A stretch of 14,268 bases of DNA from Rudaea sp. Its GTDB lineage: Bacteria; Pseudomonadota; Gammaproteobacteria; Xanthomonadales; Rhodanobacteraceae. Below, piece after piece: positions 7,159 through 14,268 of the stretch (its first letter is position 1; every line of letters begins with the position of its first letter). The translations under genes were made by a program, and so were the position numbers. The notes under the pieces were generated by a model that had not been told where the DNA came from, ran no database searches, and saw only the letters and a list, made by a program, of their open reading frames with translations. The stretch lies in the NCBI GenBank assembly GCA_025934455.1, contig JAICYA010000013.1, positions 1 through 14,268 on the forward strand. The letters are read 5' to 3'.

Positions 7159-7183
7159 TGCCGACGACAACGCGGAGTCGGCA
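7159..7183. repeat. Inverted repeat upstream of the ELM1-like gene
   Basis: TGCCGAC (7159-7165) and GTCGGCA (7177-7183) are perfect inverted copies around an 11-base spacer. They sit in the 124-base divergent gap, 29-53 bases upstream of GTG 7212. A TTGACT (7153-7158, one mismatch to the -35 consensus) directly abuts the left arm, but no matching -10 box is seen. It could be an operator or a leader hairpin. Confidence 0.35.
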
Positions 7184-7211
7184 TCATGGCCGAACCCCTC
7201 ACAGGACATCT

Positions 7212-8234
7212 GTGGTGCCGGACGCGTTTTTCCAATCCCCGCCTTGCTGGATCGTGACCGACGGCGGCGCCGGCAACGAGCGCCAGGCGCGCGCGTTGGC
7301 GCAGGCCATGCGGATCGAAGCGCAGACCCTGCGTACCGGCCTGCGCGGGCCCTGGGCATGGTTCGCGCCGCGCATGACGGCCGGCCTGCGCATCGGCGTC
7401 GATGCGGCATTGCGTCGGCGCCTGCGCGAACCGTGGCCGGCGCTAGCCATCGGTTGCGGCCGCGACGGCGCCCTGGTCACGAGTTGGCTGCGCCACGCCA
7501 GCAGCGGCAAGACCTTCGCCATCCAGATCCTCGATCCGCGCATCGATGCCAGGCGCTTCGACCTCGTCGTCGCGCCGCGCCATGATGCGCTCGAAGGCGC
7601 AAACGTGATCCAGTCCCTCGGTGCGCTCAATCCGGTAGACGAGGATTGGCTCGCCGCGGGACTCGCGCGCTTTCCGATGTTGGCGCAAATGCCACGGCCG
7701 CGCACGACGGTGCTGATCGGCGGCCCGCGCCGCGGGTTGAACATGGACGAGGCCTGGTTCGAGGCTTTCCTCGCGCGCATCAACGCGCTCGTCGCGCGCG
7801 ATGGCGGCAGCGCGCTGGTGTCGACGTCGCGGCGCACGCCGGAAGCGTGGCGGCGCATGTCGCGCGAACGCCTGCGCGCCGACTGCGTGCATTTCTGGAA
7901 CGGGGCGGAAGATGGCGAGAACCCGTATCAGGGCTATCTCGCCGCCGCCGATCGCATCGCAGTCACGCCCGATTCGGTGAACATGCTGTCCGAAGCCTGT
8001 GCCACCGGCAAACCGGTATTCACCCTGCTGCCGGATTCCGCACGTGGCAAATTGACCGACCTGCATGCCGAACTGCGCACGCAAGGCTGGCTGCATCCGC
8101 TGGATGCCGCTGTTGATACGTCCGGATTGCCGCAACCGCCGCCGCTGCGCGAGCTTGCCGCCGTCGCCAGCAAGGTCTGGCATGTGCTGGAATCGACGCG
8201 ATCGGATGTGGTCGCCGCTCTCACCAACGACTGA
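7212..8234 (+). CDS. ELM1-like (DUF1022) protein, predicted GT-B-like fold
   Basis: The product has 340 residues from GTG 7212 (GTG 7215 is equally possible); AGGA at 7203-7206 lies five or eight bases before them. The frame is open upstream to a TTG at 7158, but the extra residues are Arg/His-rich and not family-like. Family features are WIVTDGGAGNERQALALAQA-type N-terminus (residues 13-30), AIQILDPRIDARRFDLVVAPRHD in the middle, VLIGGPRRG (167-175) opening the second Rossmann-like half, and VTPDSVNMLSEACATGKPVF (from 251), which resembles the nucleotide-sugar-binding region of GT-B enzymes. The eukaryotic namesake ELM1 acts in mitochondrial fission in plants. Bacterial members have no proven function, and an envelope glycosyltransferase role is inference. 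There is no signal peptide or membrane helix. It ends one base before the convergent glnE gene. Confidence 0.85.
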   Translation: MVPDAFFQSPPCWIVTDGGAGNERQARALAQAMRIEAQTLRTGLRGPWAWFAPRMTAGLRIGVDAALRRRLREPWPALAIGCGRDGALVTSWLRHASSGKTFAIQILDPRIDARRFDLVVAPRHDALEGANVIQSLGALNPVDEDWLAAGLARFPMLAQMPRPRTTVLIGGPRRGLNMDEAWFEAFLARINALVARDGGSALVSTSRRTPEAWRRMSRERLRADCVHFWNGAEDGENPYQGYLAAADRIAVTPDSVNMLSEACATGKPVFTLLPDSARGKLTDLHAELRTQGWLHPLDAAVDTSGLPQPPPLRELAAVASKVWHVLESTRSDVVAALTND

Positions 8235-8235
8235 A

Positions 8236-11058
8236 TCAGCTGAATCGCAATCCGATTGCTTCGGCGATTCGCAGCACGGCTTGTGCATGTCGCGCGAGTT
8301 CCGCATCACGCAGAACCAGCCGTGGCCGCGCGTCCAGGGTGCAATCCAGGGCGCGCTTGAGCAGCGTCGCGTGGGCCTGCGCAAGCGCGTCCGCATGCGC
8401 CGCCGGCAACACCCCGGCGGTACCCGCGATGCGGATCAAATCCGCGCTGTTGCCGCTGCCAAGCAAGCGCTTCTCGGTCTGCGCGTGCAGCAACACCAAC
8501 GTTTGCAGGATGAACTCGATGTCGAGCAACGTGCCCGCGCCCTGTTTCAAATCCAGTAGCGAATCCGTGGAACGGTCGCGCTCGGCGCGCCAGCGCGCGC
8601 GCATCGCACCGATTTCGGCGAGCACGTGGGCACGATCGCGCGGCTGCGCCAGCCAATCCACGCGCAACGCCGCGAACTTCGCACTTGCCTGCGCGTCGCC
8701 GGCGATCGGCCGCGCACGCACCAGCGCCTGCGATTCCCAGATCCAGGCGCGCTCGCGCAGGTAGCCGGCAAACGCCTGCACGCCGACCACGAGCAGGCCC
8801 TTGCCGCCATCCGGGCGCAGGCGCACGTCGACATCGTAGAGTTTTCCCGCGCGCGTCTGCGTCGTCAGCCAATGCACCACGCGCTGGGCGATGCGGGCGA
8901 AATAGCGCACGCCTTCCAGCGGTCGCGTACCGTTGCTTTCGGCCTGGGCCAGGTCGCCGTCGTAGACGAAGACAAGGTCGAGGTCGGAGGCGAAGCCCAG
9001 TTCCGCGCCGCCGAGACTGCCATAGCCGATCACCGCGATGCCGCCGGCCAGCTTGCCGTGTGCCCGCGCAAGGTCTCGTTCGGCCAGCATCAGGGCGCGC
9101 GCAACGACGACTTCGGCGGCTTCACTGAGCGAGCGCGCGGCAGCATTGGCGGCAAGCCCGCCACGATACGCGAGCCCGATGCGGAATGTGGCGCTTTGCT
9201 TTTCTTCCTGCAGGATTTCGATCGCGCCCTCGGCGTCGCCGGCGTCGACGAGGGCCATGCGCCGGCCGATTTCCGCATCCAGCGCGCCGCGATTCGGCAA
9301 TTCGGAATCAGGCTGCACGCCCAGCAAATCGTCCAGCAGCAAGGGATGCTCGATCACGCGCTCGGCAAGCAGGGCACTGCCGGCGAAGACTTCGACCAGG
9401 CGTCGGCGCGCGGCGAGGCGCTCTTCGAGCAGGGCCAGATAAGCCGAGCGCCGCAACACGGCGTGCAGCAAGCGTATCAATCGCTCCAGACAGGCATCCG
9501 GCGCGGCGCTCGCCGCCGCCGCTTGCAACAGATGCGGCACGAGTCGATCCAAGCGTCCGCGCCCACGCGCGGACAGTGCGCGCGCGCCGGCACCGCTGGC
9601 CAGCACCTGCAAAGAATTGTGCAGGTGTTCCGCATCGCCAAAACCGAGTTGCGCCAGTTGTGCGGGCTTCGCCTGCTCGGCCAGCAAGCCTTGCCAATAT
9701 GCCTGCGCCGCATCCACATCGGCGGCAGCCGCGGGTTTTTCAGCGCCGAGACGGTCGGCGAATTCGGCGGCGACCTCGCCCCGCACGCGGGCCAATTCTT
9801 GCGCCAACGCGCTCCAGTCCGCGAATCCCAGTGCGTCGGCCATGCGCGCGCGCGTGAAATCGTCTTCAGGCACGTCGTGGATTTGCTCGTCGCGCAGCAT
9901 CTGCACGCGGTTTTCCACGCGGCGCAGGAAACGGTAAGCCTCGCGCAGGCGCTTCGCGCTGGACAACGACATCGCGCCCAGCCGCTCGCAGGCGGTCAGC
10001 GCCGGCAGCAAGGCGGTTTCGCGCAGGGATGGTTCACGGCCGCCACGGATGAGTTGCAGCAACTGCACGACGAATTCGATCTCGCGGATGCCGCCGGGCC
10101 CGAGTTTCAGATTCGACGCCAGGTCCTTGCGCGCGACTTCGGTGTCGATCAGCGCTTTCATCTCGCGCAGGCCGGCGAACGCGGTGTAGTCCAGGTATTT
10201 GCGATAGACGAAGGGGCGCAGCGTTTCGAGCAGGCGCTTGCCGGCGACGATGTCGCCCGCCACCGGCCGCGCCTTGATCCATGCATAGCGTTCCCAGTCG
10301 CGGCCCTCGCGTTGGTAGTACTGCTCCATCGCGGCAAAGGGCAAGGCCACGCGCCCGGCGTTGCCGAACGGACGCAGGCGCAGGTCCACGCGAAAGGCGT
10401 AGCCGTCGACCGTGATCTCGGCGAGCAGTTTCACCAACAGCTGGCCCAGGCGCGCAAAGTACGCCTCGTTCGCGAACGGGCGCTCACCGTCGCTCGTGCC
10501 GTTGTCCGCGAAGGCGAGGATCAGGTCGATGTCGGAGGAAAAATTCAGCTCGCCGCCACCGAGCTTGCCCATCGCAATCACGACCAGGCGCTGCGCCACA
10601 CCCTCGGCATTGCGTGGCGTGCCATGCCGGCGCACGAGCAGGTTTTCCGCATATGCCAGTGCGGCGGCAAGACAGGCTTCGGCCAATGCGCTGGAACCGG
10701 CCAGGGTCTGTTCGACGTGGTCCAGGCCGTTGACGTCGCGCCAGATCAGGCGCAGTGCCTCGGCACGGCGGTAATGGCGCAGCGCGGCCATCGCGTTGGC
10801 TTCGTCCAGGCTTGTCGACAGTTCCAGAGGCCGGGCGTCGGCGTGGCGCGGGTCGGCCAGTCGCGCCAGGCCCTGCGCATCGAGCAGGTGCGGATCGCGC
10901 GAAAACGCATCGAAGGCGAAATCGCTGGCCAGCAGCACGCGTTGCACGTGCTCGGCCACTCCGGCATCGTCGTGCAGCACCACGCCTGCCGCGCGGCAGC
11001 GCGCCAGCACTTGCGCGTAGCGGGCTTGTACGAAGGCGTCGAGTTCGGATCGCGACAT
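8236..11058 (-). CDS. glnE: Bifunctional glutamine synthetase adenylyltransferase/adenylyl-removing enzyme
   Basis: This cytoplasmic enzyme adenylylates glutamine synthetase when glutamine is high and removes AMP when it is low, directed by PII. The product has 940 residues (E. coli enzyme: 946). It carries two nucleotidyltransferase domains: N-terminal adenylyl-removing, with GKLGGGELNFSSDIDLI and catalytic Asp176/Asp178, and C-terminal adenylyltransferase, with GSLGGAELGFASDLDLVFVYD and Asp692/Asp694. Both pairs sit nearly where they do in E. coli. The linker and the C-terminal helical nucleotidyltransferase-partner domain (LLDIEFILQTLVLLHA) are complete, so the gene looks intact. ATG 11058 is chosen because upstream codons (TTG 11085) give a non-family leader. 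No Shine-Dalgarno precedes it; instead TACAAT ends seven bases before the A of the ATG, which suggests a leaderless mRNA. A strong terminator lies just upstream in the same orientation. Confidence 0.97.
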   Translation of the reverse strand: MSRSELDAFVQARYAQVLARCRAAGVVLHDDAGVAEHVQRVLLASDFAFDAFSRDPHLLDAQGLARLADPRHADARPLELSTSLDEANAMAALRHYRRAEALRLIWRDVNGLDHVEQTLAGSSALAEACLAAALAYAENLLVRRHGTPRNAEGVAQRLVVIAMGKLGGGELNFSSDIDLILAFADNGTSDGERPFANEAYFARLGQLLVKLLAEITVDGYAFRVDLRLRPFGNAGRVALPFAAMEQYYQREGRDWERYAWIKARPVAGDIVAGKRLLETLRPFVYRKYLDYTAFAGLREMKALIDTEVARKDLASNLKLGPGGIREIEFVVQLLQLIRGGREPSLRETALLPALTACERLGAMSLSSAKRLREAYRFLRRVENRVQMLRDEQIHDVPEDDFTRARMADALGFADWSALAQELARVRGEVAAEFADRLGAEKPAAAADVDAAQAYWQGLLAEQAKPAQLAQLGFGDAEHLHNSLQVLASGAGARALSARGRGRLDRLVPHLLQAAAASAAPDACLERLIRLLHAVLRRSAYLALLEERLAARRRLVEVFAGSALLAERVIEHPLLLDDLLGVQPDSELPNRGALDAEIGRRMALVDAGDAEGAIEILQEEKQSATFRIGLAYRGGLAANAAARSLSEAAEVVVARALMLAERDLARAHGKLAGGIAVIGYGSLGGAELGFASDLDLVFVYDGDLAQAESNGTRPLEGVRYFARIAQRVVHWLTTQTRAGKLYDVDVRLRPDGGKGLLVVGVQAFAGYLRERAWIWESQALVRARPIAGDAQASAKFAALRVDWLAQPRDRAHVLAEIGAMRARWRAERDRSTDSLLDLKQGAGTLLDIEFILQTLVLLHAQTEKRLLGSGNSADLIRIAGTAGVLPAAHADALAQAHATLLKRALDCTLDARPRLVLRDAELARHAQAVLRIAEAIGLRFS

Positions 11059-11064
11059 GGCGCG

Positions 11065-11070
11065 ATTGTA
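11065..11070 (-). promoter_or_regulatory. Candidate -10 box of glnE, leaderless geometry
   Basis: Reading the minus strand, TACAAT (five of six to TATAAT) is followed by CGCGCC and then ATG 11058. A -10 six bases before ATG would place transcription start on or beside the A of the start codon. No Shine-Dalgarno is present. No good -35 is visible: the -35 position falls in the terminator stem and T-run. The call rests on one hexamer and its position. Confidence 0.45.
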
Positions 11071-11078
11071 AGCGGTGG

Positions 11079-11112
11079 AAAACAAAAACCCGCCGCGATT
11101 GCTCGCGGCGGG
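11079..11112 (-). terminator. Intrinsic terminator facing glnE, no gene in front of it
   Basis: On the minus strand a perfect 9-bp stem (CCCGCCGCG at 11112-11104 and CGCGGCGGG at 11097-11089) closes a six-base loop and is followed at once by TTTTTGTTTT (11088-11079). This is a textbook rho-independent terminator. The plus strand has no T-run after the stem, so it works only for transcripts moving left. The next minus-strand object is glnE, 21 bases further on, and no recognisable minus-strand gene lies to the right. It may end a small RNA, act as an attenuator, shield glnE, or be left from a lost gene. Confidence 0.85.
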
Positions 11113-11190
11113 CCACCCTCCCCCTCATCGGATTCGCGCCTTAATACGCGAACCGTGACGGTTTGCCACGCCGCGACGCAACAATCGCCC
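11113..11190. other. Structured spacer with two overlapping hairpins
   Basis: Two inverted repeats share bases and cannot form together: TTCGCG (11133-11138) with CGCGAA (11147-11152), and GCGAACCG (11148-11155) with CGGTTTGC (11159-11166, one G-U pair) around a TGA loop. On the minus strand they come just before the terminator at 11112-11079. A short Arg-rich frame on that strand, whose stop TGA lies at 11127-11125 just before the terminator, is visible, but it has no start signal that I trust. Confidence 0.35.
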
Positions 11191-11196
11191 TAGAAT
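11191..11196 (+). promoter_or_regulatory. Candidate -10 box of the sigma factor gene, leaderless geometry
   Basis: TAGAAT (five of six to TATAAT) is followed by six bases (GGTTGC) and ATG 11203. Transcription would start at or beside the start codon, and no Shine-Dalgarno is present. A TTGCCA at 11163-11168 resembles a -35 box but lies 22 bases away, longer than the normal 16-18. Confidence 0.45.
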
Positions 11197-11202
11197 GGTT
11201 GC

Positions 11203-11733
11203 ATGCCCGAGCCCTCTGCACCCAACGTGCCGGAATCGGCAGACGCCTTGTTCGACGCGGTCTACGCGCGGCTCAAGGCCATGGCGGCGCGCCAGCTCGG
11301 TGGGCGCGAGCGCGGCACGCTCGACACCACCGCGCTCGTGCACGAACTCTACCTGCGAATCGGCAAACAGGACGAACTGAAGTTCTCGCATCCCGCGCAA
11401 TTCTTCGCCTACGCCGCGCGCGCCATGCGCCATCTGCTCGCCGACCGCGCGCGCGACCATCTGCGCCAATGCGCCGGCGGCGGCTGGGTCGCGGTGACCC
11501 TGACCGACAGCGACGGCCGCCTCGCCATCGACGATGCGCAAGGCGCACTGGCCCTGGATGCCGCGCTGACGCAACTGGAAGCCGCCGACACGCGCGCCGC
11601 GCGCGTGGTCGAGCTGCGTTATTTCGCCGGCCTGCCGCTGGAACAGGTTGCCGAACAACTCGGCGTGACCCGGCGCACCGCGGACCGCGACTGGGCATTC
11701 GCGCGCGCCTTTTTGCACGACGCTCTGGCCTGA
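11203..11733 (+). CDS. ECF43-like RNA polymerase sigma factor (kinase-linked ECF)
   Basis: The product has 176 residues. Region 2 spans about 13-90: LFDAVYARLKAMAARQLGGRERGTLDTTALVHELYLRI, then HPAQFFAYAARAMRHLLADRARDHLRQ. Region 4 spans about 118-175: RVVELRYFAGLPLEQVAEQLGVTRRTADRDWAFARAFL, with the helix-turn-helix near 146-170. This is the Sigma70_ECF (PF07638) pattern found beside TPR Ser/Thr kinases. In region 2.2, where most ECFs have Asp-Ala-Glu-Asp before LVQE, this one reads Asp41-Thr42-Thr43-Ala44 before LVHE. For the ECF43 group, phosphorylation of a region 2.2 Thr by the partner kinase is known to activate the factor (EcfP/PknT of Vibrio parahaemolyticus). No anti-sigma gene is present. 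The kinase gene follows 43 bases after the stop. ATG 11203 has no Shine-Dalgarno and a TAGAAT box six bases upstream. Confidence 0.92.
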   Translation: MPEPSAPNVPESADALFDAVYARLKAMAARQLGGRERGTLDTTALVHELYLRIGKQDELKFSHPAQFFAYAARAMRHLLADRARDHLRQCAGGGWVAVTLTDSDGRLAIDDAQGALALDAALTQLEAADTRAARVVELRYFAGLPLEQVAEQLGVTRRTADRDWAFARAFLHDALA

Positions 11734-11738
11734 GACGC

Positions 11739-11776
11739 ATGTCGCATCCTGCCGCGCATTGGCGTTCTTCGCAGCA

Positions 11777-11780
<4 letters not shown>
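11739..11780 (+). CDS. Possible 13-codon leader ORF between sigma factor and kinase
   Basis: ATG 11739 opens five bases after the sigma factor stop and encodes MSHPAAHWRSSQQ. Its TGA overlaps the kinase ATG (ATGA, 11777-11780). The kinase start has no Shine-Dalgarno, so a terminating ribosome on this short frame could help initiate the kinase. No clear ribosome site precedes it, and so short a frame can arise by chance; the peptide itself is probably unimportant. Confidence 0.25.

Positions 11781-14268
<2,488 letters not shown>

Noticed and set aside
7186..7257. Short ATG frame (MAEPLTGHLWCRTRF...) upstream of and overlapping the ELM1-like start
   Set aside because: It has no ribosome site, is out of frame with the following gene and runs into its coding sequence. 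It is best explained as chance.
11092..11112. Plus-strand terminator for a rightward transcript
   Set aside because: The stem is perfect, but the plus strand continues CCACCCTCCCC with no T-run; only the minus orientation qualifies.
8626..11193. 855-codon plus-strand open frame opposite glnE
   Set aside because: It is wholly antisense to a complete, well-conserved glnE. The composition is shadow-like and it has no start signal.

Overview
This is a GC-rich bacterial chromosome segment that most resembles a gammaproteobacterium of the Xanthomonadales (Lysobacterales) type. The grounds are the gene set: an ELM1-like protein, a zf-CHCC mini-protein, a paired ECF sigma factor and TPR Ser/Thr kinase, and a GlnE of enterobacterial layout. 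Dense packing, strong GC bias in third codon positions and a palindromic intergenic hairpin also fit. The placement is inference from family content; no rRNA or marker gene is present to fix it. There is no tRNA, rRNA, CRISPR array, insertion sequence or prophage gene, and no gene-free stretch longer than about 175 bases.

Layout from left to right. (1) The 3' part of a DUF2339 polytopic membrane protein gene overlaps by ATGA with a DUF3999 gene whose product has a signal peptide and a C-terminal anchor (+ strand, to 2431). (2) Six bases on, in the opposite direction, is a three-gene operon (5011 down to 2438): a small CHCC zinc-ribbon protein, a GT4 glycosyltransferase and an O-antigen ligase/polymerase-like membrane protein. 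(3) A 172-base divergent region with a CRP/Clp-like palindrome leads to a Yip1-domain membrane protein with a long soluble tail (+). (4) It converges on a secreted YceI protein (-) across a perfect 9-bp hairpin. (5) An ELM1-like, GT-B-like protein (+) meets glnE (-) tail to tail with one base between them. (6) glnE, encoding the bifunctional adenylyltransferase/adenylyl-removing enzyme for glutamine synthetase, is divergent from (7) an ECF43-like sigma factor gene followed by a membrane-anchored Hanks-type Ser/Thr kinase with TPR repeats. The kinase gene runs off the right edge.

Working together: the sigma/kinase pair is a self-contained signalling module. The sigma factor lacks the acidic residues usual in region 2.2 and has a Thr-Thr pair there, as expected for a sigma factor switched on by phosphorylation rather than by loss of an anti-sigma factor. 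The zinc-ribbon/GT4/ligase operon probably acts in surface glycan assembly. The ELM1-like protein could be another envelope glycosyltransferase, but that is a guess.

The least explained part is the 144-base glnE/sigma divergent region. It has two -10-like boxes, each exactly 6 bases before an ATG (suggesting leaderless mRNAs). It also has a textbook intrinsic terminator pointing toward glnE with no annotated gene in front of it, and overlapping hairpins upstream of that terminator.
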